NCBI GenBank assembly: GCA_034436355.1
Contig: DAOTVQ010000047.1
Coordinates: 124,001 to 188,000, forward strand
DNA length: 64,000 bases
DNA from: CP2-2F sp034436355
Lineage (GTDB): Bacteria > Chloroflexota > Anaerolineae > Aggregatilineales > UBA2796
Direction: 5' to 3'
Within the stretch, counting starts at the first letter, position 1. Every line of letters begins with the position of its first letter. Shown here piece by piece: positions 50,171-59,102 of the stretch. Made by a program: the position numbers and the translations under genes. Under the pieces are notes generated by a model. That model worked only from the letters and a program-made list of their open reading frames with translations. It was not told the DNA's origin and ran no database searches.

Positions 50171-51391
50171 CTATTCTCTCGGAATGCCGTAGAAGATCAA
50201 GCCGCCGCTCGCCTCTGCCAGCACGATCAGCTGACCATCGGGCGAAAAAGCACCCGTCAGGAAGCCGCTTTGCCCTGCGCCAAGCGTGCCACGCAGATAA
50301 TTCGGCGAATCGGCGCGAATAGACTCGACCAACCATAAATAGGCGCCGCGCTCGCTGTTCATCACGCTGAGCAGCAGCGCACCATCGGGCGAGAACGCTA
50401 ACGCCGCCGCCCTGCCACTGTGTTCGGTCAGGCGGCGCACCGCTGTGCCATTTTCTGCGGCTTGCACGAAGACCTCATCGCCGCTGCCACCGATCAGCAC
50501 ATAGCGCTTATCGGGCGAGAAAAGCAAGCCGCGCCGCGGATCAAGTTCTTCCGCTACGACGCTGTAGACTTGTGCGTAATCTGAGGTGCGGAAAACTTGC
50601 ACTTCACCGCGTGAACCAACTGCTAAGAGCGTGCTATCGGTGTTGAAGGCAAGTGCCGTCGGTGTCCCTTGAAAGCCACGCAGAGCTGCCAGCACTTGCC
50701 CACTGCGCGTATCGTAGAGGCGCACCAACGCACTGCGCTCATCACGGCTGATGGCTGCCACCCGCACATTGTCGGAAGCAAACAACGGCTGTTCGGCAAG
50801 GTAGCCGACGCCGGGAATGCGCCGAATCACGCGCCCTGTCAGCATATCCCACAGCCACAGCTCGCCGCCGCCGCCTGTTGTGGCAAGCAATTTACCATCG
50901 GGCGAAAGCGCCGCACCGCTGATTGCAATCGCGCCGCTCGGCTCAGCAGGCAGTGGCGCGCGGTCAGCGGCGCGCAAAAAGCGCACGCCACGCCGCGTCA
51001 CAAGGGCAATCACCTCGCTCTGCGCGCTGAAAAAGGCGTGCAGCACGTCACCTTCGGCGTTGCGGCTGGCATCCGGCTGGCTAAGCACCTGAATACGCCG
51101 CCCCGTGTTCAAATCCCACAAAATTGCCACGCCTAGGGCATCTATGCTGATCAGCCAGCTCCGCACGGCATCAAAGGCAAAACGGTTGACCGTCGCCTGA
51201 TGCTCCACCAGATTGCCAATCACGGCGATCTTGCCCGCATTCGCCTGAGAGATTGGCTCTGCCAGCAAGCGCCAGCCCGTGCGCGGCAAGGTTGGCAGCG
51301 GTGCGCGGGTTGGGTTAGCAGGCAGCGCACTGCCGCCACAGGCGGATAGCACAAGGCAGACGATCACAAAAATAAGGCGGCGGGTGGGCAT
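50171..51391 (-). CDS. lipoprotein with WD40-like propeller repeats
   Basis: The 406-residue protein has a lipoprotein signal (FVIVCLVLSACGG, lipobox LSAC with Cys18), a Pro-rich segment, then repeats such as AISGAALSPDGKLLATTGGGGELWLWDM and AALAFSPDGALLLSVMNSERGAYLW in shortened form, giving about six or seven WD40-like blades. It would sit on the cell surface and bind proteins or carbohydrates. It is the last of three same-strand envelope genes. Confidence 0.82.
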   Translation of the reverse strand: MPTRRLIFVIVCLVLSACGGSALPANPTRAPLPTLPRTGWRLLAEPISQANAGKIAVIGNLVEHQATVNRFAFDAVRSWLISIDALGVAILWDLNTGRRIQVLSQPDASRNAEGDVLHAFFSAQSEVIALVTRRGVRFLRAADRAPLPAEPSGAIAISGAALSPDGKLLATTGGGGELWLWDMLTGRVIRRIPGVGYLAEQPLFASDNVRVAAISRDERSALVRLYDTRSGQVLAALRGFQGTPTALAFNTDSTLLAVGSRGEVQVFRTSDYAQVYSVVAEELDPRRGLLFSPDKRYVLIGGSGDEVFVQAAENGTAVRRLTEHSGRAAALAFSPDGALLLSVMNSERGAYLWLVESIRADSPNYLRGTLGAGQSGFLTGAFSPDGQLIVLAEASGGLIFYGIPRE

Positions 51392-51394
51392 GGG

Positions 51395-51682
51395 CTAAGG
51401 CTCCTGTGGTGCGCGTCGGGCGCGCAAAAGGGATAGGCTGAGCATGGCGACCAACAGCAGGCTAAGACCACCCAGAATGAGCGCAATCACGCTATTCTCG
51501 GCGGGCGTGGCAGGTGAGGGCGCTTCAAGGCTTGGTGTTGGGCTAGCTGCTGCTGGAGTAGTGGTGCGCGGCGGGCTAGGCACAGGGTTGCCAAAGGCGC
51601 TCAGCAAAAGCAGCATGGCGCCTAGCGTTAGGGCGATGATCACGACGGCTAAAACGATCACTTGCCGCACAGGCTGGCTCAT
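51395..51682 (-). CDS. small membrane protein with Pro/Thr linker
   Basis: The 95-residue protein has two membrane segments, VIVLAVVIIALTLGAMLLLL and VIALILGGLSLLLVAMLSLSLL in part, joined by a Pro/Thr/Ser-rich loop of about 35 residues. No family was recognised. It lies between the CAP-domain and WD40 genes, three and five bases from them, so it is part of that operon. Confidence 0.7.
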   Translation of the reverse strand: MSQPVRQVIVLAVVIIALTLGAMLLLLSAFGNPVPSPPRTTTPAAASPTPSLEAPSPATPAENSVIALILGGLSLLLVAMLSLSLLRARRAPQEP

Positions 51683-51687
51683 CTGCT

Positions 51688-52611
51688 CTAGCGCCTCCTG
51701 AGGATGTTGCCAAGCACTACACTGCTGATGATCAGCACATTCAGGGCGATGATCAGCGGAATGATCAGGCGCAGTGGGTTAGGCGGCGGCGCAGACTCTG
51801 CCTCAGCAAGGGCAGGTGGTACATTCGGCGGTGGGGCAGTGGCAACCACAGCAACTGCGACTGCGGCGGGCGTGGCAACCGTGCCTACAGGCGTTGGCGT
51901 GGGTGCATTCGGTGCAGCGGTGGAGATAGCGATCAAGATCGGTGTGGCGGTCGGCGGGATGCCCGTCGGTGTGTCGGTGGGGGTGAAGGTTGGGCGCGGT
52001 GTATAGGTCAGGGAAGGCGTCAGGGTAATGGTTGGCGTGGGCGTCTGGGTAGGTGGACGGGTTGGGCGCGGCGGCGCAGCGGTCGGCTGTGCGGCGTTGC
52101 GCCCAGCGGCAGGGTTGGCGCCAGTGACGCCTTCCGACTGGACGGGTGCGCGCCCACCATTCCCAAAGACGACCACATACCAGCGTCCGTATTCGCCGCC
52201 ATCGCTAAAGCCGACGCCAATTTCCGTCCAGTTGCCTAGCATGTTGCTGTAATGAACCGATGAGTTCATCCACCAGTTGAATGCCCAATCGAGGCTGGCA
52301 TTTCTGCCGCCCACTACATTCTCGCCTACACGCCCACTGTAGCCCGCCGCCGCCGCCCGATCTTGCGGCAACGACCCGTTGCTCTGGCGGTGCGGATGGG
52401 TGTAGGGTGTGGTGGCAAGGTAGCGGCTGTGGCTTTGAGCAGCCGCTGCCAAAGCGCTGTTATAGCTAAGGGTATTCAAGCCCTGTGAAGCGCGCAGTTC
52501 ATTGATGCGTGCCACAAGCACACCTGCTACATCTTGGGCGGCAGCCGTGCGCGGTGCAAAGCTGCCTAGGATGAGCAGGCTGAAGATAAGCAGACGTATT
52601 AAGCGATTCAT
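51688..52611 (-). CDS. secreted CAP/SCP-domain protein with C-terminal anchor
   Basis: The 307-residue protein has a signal peptide, a CAP (SCP/PR1) domain from about residue 30 to 155 with LVARINELRASQGL, HSRYLATTPYTHPHR and GENVVGG, WTEIGVGFSDGG, then a low-complexity Thr/Pro-rich stalk (about 170-260) and a final membrane helix with RRR. CAP domains bind lipids or other ligands; bacterial ones are mostly uncharacterised. It is the first gene of a three-gene envelope operon. Confidence 0.85.
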   Translation of the reverse strand: MNRLIRLLIFSLLILGSFAPRTAAAQDVAGVLVARINELRASQGLNTLSYNSALAAAAQSHSRYLATTPYTHPHRQSNGSLPQDRAAAAGYSGRVGENVVGGRNASLDWAFNWWMNSSVHYSNMLGNWTEIGVGFSDGGEYGRWYVVVFGNGGRAPVQSEGVTGANPAAGRNAAQPTAAPPRPTRPPTQTPTPTITLTPSLTYTPRPTFTPTDTPTGIPPTATPILIAISTAAPNAPTPTPVGTVATPAAVAVAVVATAPPPNVPPALAEAESAPPPNPLRLIIPLIIALNVLIISSVVLGNILRRR

Positions 52612-52669
52612 GCCGCGTAGTGTAGCGCAAAGCCGCCCACTTTGAAAAGCACCGCTTAGCCTACGCTCA

Positions 52670-53524
52670 CTAACCTTTCAAGGCGCCTTGCAGCATCGCC
52701 TCGAAGAAGCGTTTTCGCAGCAGCACAAAGAGCAGCAGCACCGGCAGCATGATCACAATGCAGGCAGCCGTCCAGACGTGATAAGCGATCTCAAAGCTGC
52801 TCTGAAAATCGTACAAGCCAACGGTCACTGTGCGCGCCGTGCCGTTCAGCAGCACCAACGCCGCCAAAAATTCGTTCCAGGTGTCCACAAACATCAGTAA
52901 GAAGGCAGCCATCAAGCCGGGCGCTGCCAAAGGCATCACCACGCGGATCAGTGCCTGAATCGGCGTGCAGCCGTCAATCAGAGCAGCTTCTTCTAGCTCA
53001 ATTGGGATGTTATCGAAGAACGATTTGATGATCCAAATGGCGAAGGGCAAGCCGCCTGCCGTATAGACCGCCGAGATGAACAGGTGCGCGTTAATGCCCT
53101 GCGGGCGCAGCACACCCAAATCGCTGGCGATGCGGTAGAGCGGTACAAGGTTCGTCAAGCCGGGAATCATCATCAGCCCAAGAATGGATAGCTCTAAGGC
53201 GCGGCTGCCACGAAAGCGGTAGCGCGAGAAGGCATAGCTTGCTAACGAGGCAAGCACCACCACCACGAGTGAAGAAGTGCTGGAGTTGAACAGCGAGTTC
53301 CACAAGTAGTAGCGCGTCATATCGCTGTTAAAGACCGTCTCATAGCCATCGAAGCGCCATGTCGGCGGGAAAAAGGTTGGTGGGCGCGTCAGCACTTCAT
53401 CTTGGCTTTTGAAAGAAGTCATCAGCGTGTAGGCAATTGGAAAAATGGCGAGCAGTGCGAATAAACCTAGCACAAGGTGCGTGCTGATCTGATCAAAGCG
53501 CCGTGTCGTTTGGGAGGTGACCAT
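52670..53524 (-). CDS. sugar ABC transporter permease, MalG/UgpE type
   Basis: The 284-residue permease has six helices, the EAA loop EEAALIDGCTPIQALIRVVMP, and the MalG-like lead PIAYTLMTSFKSQDEVL. It pairs with the MalF-type permease encoded 19 bases upstream on the same strand. No MsmX/UgpC-type ATPase is in the operon, so a shared ATPase encoded elsewhere must serve it. Confidence 0.92.
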   Translation of the reverse strand: MVTSQTTRRFDQISTHLVLGLFALLAIFPIAYTLMTSFKSQDEVLTRPPTFFPPTWRFDGYETVFNSDMTRYYLWNSLFNSSTSSLVVVVLASLASYAFSRYRFRGSRALELSILGLMMIPGLTNLVPLYRIASDLGVLRPQGINAHLFISAVYTAGGLPFAIWIIKSFFDNIPIELEEAALIDGCTPIQALIRVVMPLAAPGLMAAFLLMFVDTWNEFLAALVLLNGTARTVTVGLYDFQSSFEIAYHVWTAACIVIMLPVLLLFVLLRKRFFEAMLQGALKG

Positions 53525-53543
53525 GCGCGGGAATATCCTTCAA

Positions 53544-54461
53544 CTAGTCGCGTCTGCGACCAATAATGCTCAAATAGAAGATTGTTAGGCTTACGTTGAT
53601 CAGGAATAAGATGACTGAAACAGCCGCACCTGTGCCAAAGTCACCTTGTTCCCAGCCTGTTTGCAGCAGGTAATACGCAGCGGTGCGTGTGGCGCCGCCG
53701 GGACCGCCGCGGGTGATCGAGAAGATCAAGCCGACGGAATTGATGGATTGAATAGAAGTCAGCAGCACCATCACCAGCACCGTAGCCCGAATTTGCGGCA
53801 AGATCACATGGAAGAAGCGCTGAAAACGGTTAGCGCCATCCAGCGAGGCACTCTCGATGATCTCCTGTGGCACGGTTTGCAGCGCACCCAGTGAGAGCAG
53901 CGTTGTGAATGCCAAGCCGCGCCACACCGCCGCCGCGATCACAATGGTAAGTGCGCCGTGGGCAGTGGTGTAAAGTTGGTTGCCCAGAAACGGCGCGTAG
54001 GTGTTGATCCAGGACTGCGCTAAGCCATAGGTTGGCTGGAAGAGCCAGCGCCACATGGTGCCAGCCACCACTTCGGAGATCACCCAGGGGATGAAGATAA
54101 TCACAAGGTAGATGCCGGTGAACTTGAAGCGCCGATTGAGCAGCAGGGCTAAAATCAAGCCCAAGCACACCGTCAGCGTGATGTAGGCAACCGAATAGAT
54201 CAGCGAAACGCGCAGACTTTCCCAAAAGCTGGGCGTTCGCAACAGGCGCTCAAAATTGGCAAGCCCAACATGCAGAAATTCGCCGCGCCGCACACGCGTG
54301 GTGCTGAGATAGACTGAGTAGAGCGTCGGGTAAACTTGTAACACCAACAGCACAACAATTGAAGGCAGCAAGAACCAGATCGGCAACCACCGATAGTTCC
54401 GCCCGCTGCTGAAAGTGTGTGGCACGCTGTCAGCTTTTGCGCGCCAAGATAAGTTGATCAT
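53544..54461 (-). CDS. sugar ABC transporter permease, MalF/UgpA type
   Basis: The 305-residue permease begins with a cytoplasmic tail, then FLLPSIVVLLVLQVYP and YSVYLSTTR, and has the EAA loop EIIESASLDGANRFQRF. It forms the second half of the sugar importer channel and contacts the binding protein encoded upstream. Confidence 0.92.
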   Translation of the reverse strand: MINLSWRAKADSVPHTFSSGRNYRWLPIWFLLPSIVVLLVLQVYPTLYSVYLSTTRVRRGEFLHVGLANFERLLRTPSFWESLRVSLIYSVAYITLTVCLGLILALLLNRRFKFTGIYLVIIFIPWVISEVVAGTMWRWLFQPTYGLAQSWINTYAPFLGNQLYTTAHGALTIVIAAAVWRGLAFTTLLSLGALQTVPQEIIESASLDGANRFQRFFHVILPQIRATVLVMVLLTSIQSINSVGLIFSITRGGPGGATRTAAYYLLQTGWEQGDFGTGAAVSVILFLINVSLTIFYLSIIGRRRD

Positions 54462-54505
54462 GCTTGTATGTTCCTGAATCGCTTTGTCTCAACCTCAGGC
54501 AGCAA

Positions 54506-54533
54506 TATGGGCGGGTCATATTGCCCGCCCATA
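54506..54533 (-). terminator. intercistronic hairpin between binding-protein and permease genes
   Basis: TATGGGCGGG (54506-54515) pairs with CCCGCCCATA (54524-54533). No good U run follows on the minus strand. Such hairpins often protect the binding-protein message so that it outnumbers the permeases. Confidence 0.6.
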
Positions 54534-54570
54534 GCGCACACCGTGCTTCGTGAAAGCGCGCCTGATTGCT

Positions 54571-55911
54571 TTAGTCTAGCCCTGCGTTGTACTCATCTTG
54601 GGCAGCCTGCAAGGTCGCCATAATGTCCAGCGAGGGGTTGGTAATCAGCCTGACGATGGCATCGCCCAAGAGCGTGATGCCTTTGTCATAGTCAGCGAGC
54701 GTCGGCGAGGGCGTGGCATATTCACGCTGAATCTTCGCCACTTCCACCCAATAGGGCGTTTGGAATTCTTCAGCCGCCGCCGCTGAGATCAGGGCGGGCA
54801 GGGCGCCGTAGGCGGCTGAGTAGGCAACGTTTTCAGGCGTCGTCATTTGGAAATCAATGAATGCCTGTGCCGCTTCCACATTTTGCGCGCCCACTGGAAT
54901 GCCCCAGGCTGAGGCGACAATCAGCGAGGCAGGCTTGCCGCCGGGCGCTGCAAACTGCGGTGCAATGCCTAATTTGCCCGCCTTGAGCGCTGCGCCTGCC
55001 GAAAGTGCTTCAGGGTCGAAGGTGCCGGTGATCTCGCCCTTGAACTCGGTGCCATCCGGCGCGGTGATCGGCGTCAGATAGACATACGAGTAAGAGCCAG
55101 CCACGAAGGCGCCTGCTTCACCACGCATGAAAGGCTGTTCGTTATCAAAGCCGGGCGCCAGCGATTCCTGTGCGGCATAGCCATTTGCAAACAAGGCACG
55201 CGCAAACGCCACAGTTTTCATCGTTGCTTCGTTTGCCCAGACCGCACGCCCTTCGCTATCCGCAATCTGCCCGCCATAGCTGACGATCAGGTTGTAGTAG
55301 AAGCGCTCTACCGAGATTTTTTCTGCCAGCTTGCCGGTGAAAGCAAAGGCATTCGGGTTGGCTGCCTTTAGTTCAGCCGCCTTCGCTAAAAATTCATCAG
55401 TGGTGGCTGGCACGCCGTCGGGATAAATATCTGTCCAGTAGTAGAGGAAATGCACCGCGGTGTGGGCAGGCACACACAGGATTCTGCCGTCAGGTGTGGT
55501 GCAGGCTGCCAACGCGCCGCGATCAACATCGGCAAACCACGGGCGTGCTTTTACCCAGTCGGTAAGGTCAGTCAGCGTGCCATTCTGATCAAAAAAGCCA
55601 AGCTGCTGGCTATCCACATAGCTCACATCTGGCACTTCACCGCGTGCTTGCACAGCAACATTTAGCTTGGCGTTAATTTGGTCGAAGGGTTGGAAAGTAT
55701 TGACCACCTCAACACCGAACTCGGTGCGATAGCGTGCAATGACATCTGCCAGCCATTTATCTTGTGTGTTCTGCGGATTCTGATCGTTGAATTTCGTCCA
55801 AAGCTGAAGGGCGCCGCTTTGGGCAGTTACTGTGCTGCTGAGCGTGCCGAAAAGCATGGCGCCGATCAGGGCTAGGCACAGTAAAAATCCAGTGATTTTG
55901 CGCGTTTTCAT
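54571..55911 (-). CDS. sugar ABC transporter substrate-binding protein (family 1)
   Basis: The 446-residue protein has a Sec signal peptide (MKTRKITGFLLCLALIGAML), then the periplasmic-binding fold with LQLWTKFNDQNPQN, a motif like the D-x-W region of maltose-type proteins, FDQNGTLTDLTDWV and GEAGAFVAGSY. It captures a sugar for the MalF/MalG permeases downstream on the same strand. ATG 55911 has GGAG nine bases upstream. Confidence 0.9.
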   Translation of the reverse strand: MKTRKITGFLLCLALIGAMLFGTLSSTVTAQSGALQLWTKFNDQNPQNTQDKWLADVIARYRTEFGVEVVNTFQPFDQINAKLNVAVQARGEVPDVSYVDSQQLGFFDQNGTLTDLTDWVKARPWFADVDRGALAACTTPDGRILCVPAHTAVHFLYYWTDIYPDGVPATTDEFLAKAAELKAANPNAFAFTGKLAEKISVERFYYNLIVSYGGQIADSEGRAVWANEATMKTVAFARALFANGYAAQESLAPGFDNEQPFMRGEAGAFVAGSYSYVYLTPITAPDGTEFKGEITGTFDPEALSAGAALKAGKLGIAPQFAAPGGKPASLIVASAWGIPVGAQNVEAAQAFIDFQMTTPENVAYSAAYGALPALISAAAAEEFQTPYWVEVAKIQREYATPSPTLADYDKGITLLGDAIVRLITNPSLDIMATLQAAQDEYNAGLD

Positions 55912-56006
55912 GGCAATAGTCTCCAAGCGGATGTGTAAAGACAATGCAGAGCATAGCATAAAGCCAAGCCAAGTGCCTAATCAGGGCGTTGGATGAGGAG
56001 GGAACA

Positions 56007-56042
56007 TTATGCCCTCAGCCTGTGTAAGACTGAGGGCAATAA
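56007..56042 (-). terminator. terminator after rsmA
   Basis: GCCCTCAG (56011-56018) pairs with CTGAGGGC (56030-56037), extended by TTAT/ATAA with one bulge. It begins 17 bases past the rsmA stop and separates it from the sugar importer genes. Confidence 0.65.
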
Positions 56043-56058
56043 GGGTTGTGAGGCAGCG

Positions 56059-56898
56059 CTATTGAACAAACAGGCGCGCATCTTGGGCAGCGAATAGGCG
56101 CGTAATGGTTGCCCATTCCTCAAGGGTGAGCGTCTCGGCACGGCGCATTGGGTCTATGCCGGCCCGCTCTAGCAAGGCTGCCGCCGCCGTGTGGGGCATA
56201 TCCAAGCCGCTGCCCAGTGAATTTTTAAGCTGTTTGCGCTTCTGCCCAAAGCCGGCGCTCACCACGTGGAAAAAGACTTCCTCATCGGGAATATCCACTG
56301 GCGGTTGTGGGTAAATATCAATCCGCACAACAGCAGAGGCAACCTCTGGGCGTGGGTAAAAGACGGCAGGATTCAAGCGTGCCACAATCTGCGGCTTGCC
56401 ATAAAACTGCGCGCTCACACTGAGGATGCTCATCTCGCCCGGCTTTGCCACAAGGCGCTCTGCCACTTCTTGCTGCACGGTCAGGATCAAGCGCTGCGCC
56501 TTGTTGTTTACCTCGAAAAGGTGGCGCAAAATCTTGCTGGTGATGTAGTAGGGCAGATTTGCCACCACAAGGTAAGGGCGCTCACCCAGCAGGGCATCGA
56601 GGTTCACCCGAAGAATATCAGCGTGGTGAACAGTCACATTCGGGAAATCGTGCAGTTGGCTGTGCAGGATTGGCAGCAGGCGGTCATCAATTTCAATGGC
56701 GATGACCTGCGCGGCGCGCTGCGCCAGCTTCACCGTTAGCGCGCCGGTGCCTGCACCAATCTCTAGGACGGTGTCCGTTGGGGCGATTTGGGCAGCAGCG
56801 GCGATTTTCTCCAGCGCGTTTGGGTCTTGCAGAAAGTTTTGCCCAAGGCTCTTTTTGGGCAGAACATCCATTTTTTCCAGCAGGTATTTCACGTTCAT
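56059..56898 (-). CDS. rsmA: 16S rRNA A1518/A1519 dimethyltransferase
   Basis: RsmA (KsgA) dimethylates two adenines near the 3' end of 16S rRNA. The 279-residue protein shows KKSLGQNFLQDPNALEKIA, the SAM-binding LEIGAGTGALTVKLA, the acid in IAIEIDDRLLP, and NLPYYITSKILRHLF, in order, with a normal C-domain. ATG 56898 has CGGAG 10 bases upstream. The YabE-like gene lies 29 bases upstream, the same pairing seen around yabE-ksgA in Firmicutes. Confidence 0.96.
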   Translation of the reverse strand: MNVKYLLEKMDVLPKKSLGQNFLQDPNALEKIAAAAQIAPTDTVLEIGAGTGALTVKLAQRAAQVIAIEIDDRLLPILHSQLHDFPNVTVHHADILRVNLDALLGERPYLVVANLPYYITSKILRHLFEVNNKAQRLILTVQQEVAERLVAKPGEMSILSVSAQFYGKPQIVARLNPAVFYPRPEVASAVVRIDIYPQPPVDIPDEEVFFHVVSAGFGQKRKQLKNSLGSGLDMPHTAAAALLERAGIDPMRRAETLTLEEWATITRLFAAQDARLFVQ

Positions 56899-56927
56899 TG
56901 GCGACGACTCCGTTATAGCAAAGCTAA

Positions 56928-58232
56928 TCACGAGCCGGGCGCAGTGGGTGATAAAGGAATAAGTGGCGGCACAGGCGTGAGCAAGGCAGGCGTGGCGCCC
57001 ACAGCGATGACTTCGTGGCGTGGGTCGCGCACCACTACCGAGTAAGGTAGCGAACGGCTCACTTCAACACCATCTTCGCGGCGCACACGCACACGGCGTT
57101 CCAGCACGCCCTTCACGCCCACCTGAATAACCTTCTGCGTCTCCGGCGGGATGCCCGTATCGGGCTGAAAAACCTGTTGAAAGTCTATTTCGCTGCGGTC
57201 AATTTCATCTTCTTCGGTCACCCGTACAACGCGAATGGTCATGCCGGCAACCAATGGCGCATTTTCTTCGGGCAGGCAGTAATCTAGCCCGATGAGCGCC
57301 ACACCTGACTCAGCCAGTGCTTCGCCAACGGTGCGCGCTGCGCTGCGCGAAGGCAGCACGCGCCCATCCAACAGAATGCTAAACGCCACCGAACGACGAA
57401 TGGTGATCAGGCTGTTTGCCTCTAGGGGCGCACTGACGGACGGCGAGACACGATCCGCCACGTACAGCCCAATGCGTGCGCTGTGCAGCGCTTCCCCAGT
57501 GGTCTGCGCCACTGTATAAACAAGCTGTGGTGGCTGATCACCATCCTGCACCTGCACCAGCCGCGCTCGCAGCACGCGCACATGCTGCGGCGTCAGTTGG
57601 TAGGCTACCTCGCTGAGTAGTGCGCCATCCACCCACACCTGATCGTAGTCGCCCAGTGCCACGCCTGCCTCAGCCAAAATGGCGAGCGGCTGCTTTTCAT
57701 GAGTCAGGATGCGGCGGCGTTCGCCATCATGCTCTAAGATGACTGACTCGGCTTTGTCAATATAAAGGGTTAAGCCGTTGGTCAGCGGTGTTTCAGGCGC
57801 CAGCGAAAGCCGATCTTGCGGTGCGACGAACACCCCTAATTCGCCCAGCAAACTGCCCACTGTGCGTTGATAGGTTCGAACCTGAAACACGCTTTGCTCC
57901 ACCACGACTCTAACAGAATAGGTCGTGATCAGGTAGACGCCAAGCACCAGCAGCCCTAGAAGGCTAAGGAGGGCAAAGCTGAGCAGCAGGAGTGGATGAA
58001 TCGGCAAGATGCTGCGCCGCGCCACAGGTTGCTTAGGCGGCGGCAAACCAGATTTAGGGCGCTGTGGTTGCGAATACCCGTTCACGGCTTTCACATAGGG
58101 TGTGAGTCGGGCGAAAGGCTGTTTGATGATGAGATCAGGTTGACCTGCGGCACCCAGAGTGAACGCCTTAGTGCTGCTTCTGTTAGGACCTGACACGGTT
58201 CGGCGGCTCTGCCGCGCAGAACCCGACCTCAT
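56928..58232 (-). CDS. YabE-like protein with DUF348 and G5 domains
   Basis: The 434-residue protein has a basic cytoplasmic tail (1-85), one membrane helix (about 95-115), and repeated DUF348 modules such as VFQVRTYQRTVGSLLGELGV and SILLDGRVLPSRSAARTVGEALAESGV in short form. A G5-type region with TQKVIQVGVKGVLERRVRVRREDG lies at the C-terminus. YabE/Rpf-type proteins are cell-wall proteins, but the usual C-terminal 3D or lytic domain is missing, so no enzymatic part is evident. ATG 58232 has only a weak AGGA site upstream; a GTG at 58250 is the alternative start. Confidence 0.8.
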   Translation of the reverse strand: MRSGSARQSRRTVSGPNRSSTKAFTLGAAGQPDLIIKQPFARLTPYVKAVNGYSQPQRPKSGLPPPKQPVARRSILPIHPLLLLSFALLSLLGLLVLGVYLITTYSVRVVVEQSVFQVRTYQRTVGSLLGELGVFVAPQDRLSLAPETPLTNGLTLYIDKAESVILEHDGERRRILTHEKQPLAILAEAGVALGDYDQVWVDGALLSEVAYQLTPQHVRVLRARLVQVQDGDQPPQLVYTVAQTTGEALHSARIGLYVADRVSPSVSAPLEANSLITIRRSVAFSILLDGRVLPSRSAARTVGEALAESGVALIGLDYCLPEENAPLVAGMTIRVVRVTEEDEIDRSEIDFQQVFQPDTGIPPETQKVIQVGVKGVLERRVRVRREDGVEVSRSLPYSVVVRDPRHEVIAVGATPALLTPVPPLIPLSPTAPGS

Positions 58233-58334
58233 CAGTGTGTATCCTAGCACAGGCTGTGCCGTTTGTCAAAAAAGCTACACAAAGGCGGCTGCCTCAAAAG
58301 CGCTATGCCCACCGCTCGCCTGTGCCAAAATTGC

Positions 58335-58363
58335 TTGACAATCTGCCTGATCGCGTCTATTAT
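58335..58363 (+). promoter_or_regulatory. promoter of the cytochrome oxidase genes
   Basis: TTGACA (58335-58340) and TATTAT (58358-58363) are 17 bases apart, a near-consensus promoter about 73 bases before the coxC start. Confidence 0.8.
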
Positions 58364-58435
58364 CCTTTGCAAATAAACTTGTTTCCTCATTGAGCAGGCA
58401 GTCATCAGGCAAAATGAGTCGCACAGGCGAATAAA

Positions 58436-59083
58436 ATGCAGCAAGAAACCGCATTAACCCAAAGTGTCAGCCATGCACCCGCCGCCGACCACGCGGTAGA
58501 TCATCATGCTGAACACACCAATCACCTTCAAGTGGCAAGTTTCACCTACAGCGTCGCCAACAGCAAGATGGCGATGTGGCTGTTCCTTGCCTCAGAGATG
58601 TTCCTTTTTTCGGTGCTGATCATCGCGTATATCATCGCTCGCTACGCGCATCCTGAAGAACATGCGCTGCTGAATGTGCCGCTGACCAGCATCAACTCGT
58701 TCATCCTGCTGCTGAGCAGCTTCAGCGTGGTGTGGGCGCTTTCGGGTGTGCAATCGGGCAACCAAACGCGCTTGCTGCGTGGTTTGGCAAGCGTGATTGT
58801 GTTGGGCAGCATCTTCTTCCTGCTGATGATGTATGAATATGCTGAGATGAGCCACCACGGCGTCACGCTTTCGCATCCGTTCGGCATGGCGTTTTACGCG
58901 CTGACGGGCTTCCACGGCGCGCACGTCCTCATCGGCTTGGTGTATGGCGTCTACGTTTTTAACCGCGCCTTCAACGGTGTGTATACCAAAGAAAATCACT
59001 GGGGCGTAGAGTTCTGGGGCTTGTATTGGCACTTTGTGGACGTGGTGTGGATTTTTATCTTCACTGTGGTCTATCTGATTTAG
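58436..59083 (+). CDS. coxC: cytochrome c oxidase subunit III
   Basis: The 215-residue membrane protein has five helices and a histidine-rich N-terminus. Signature stretches are KMAMWLFLASEMFLF, GFHGAHVLIGLVYG and GLYWHFVDVVWIFIF, which mark heme-copper oxidase subunit III. It stabilises subunit I and the proton-entry path. Subunits I and II are not in the window. Subunit IV follows by 19 bases. Confidence 0.94.
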   Translation: MQQETALTQSVSHAPAADHAVDHHAEHTNHLQVASFTYSVANSKMAMWLFLASEMFLFSVLIIAYIIARYAHPEEHALLNVPLTSINSFILLLSSFSVVWALSGVQSGNQTRLLRGLASVIVLGSIFFLLMMYEYAEMSHHGVTLSHPFGMAFYALTGFHGAHVLIGLVYGVYVFNRAFNGVYTKENHWGVEFWGLYWHFVDVVWIFIFTVVYLI

Positions 59084-59102
59084 AGAGGCGAGGCATTCAC
59101 CG

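Noticed and set aside
51700..52060. Repetitive Thr/Pro-coding stretch considered as a DNA repeat array
   Set aside because: Units are irregular and keep frame with the CAP protein; it is a low-complexity protein stalk, not a satellite or CRISPR.
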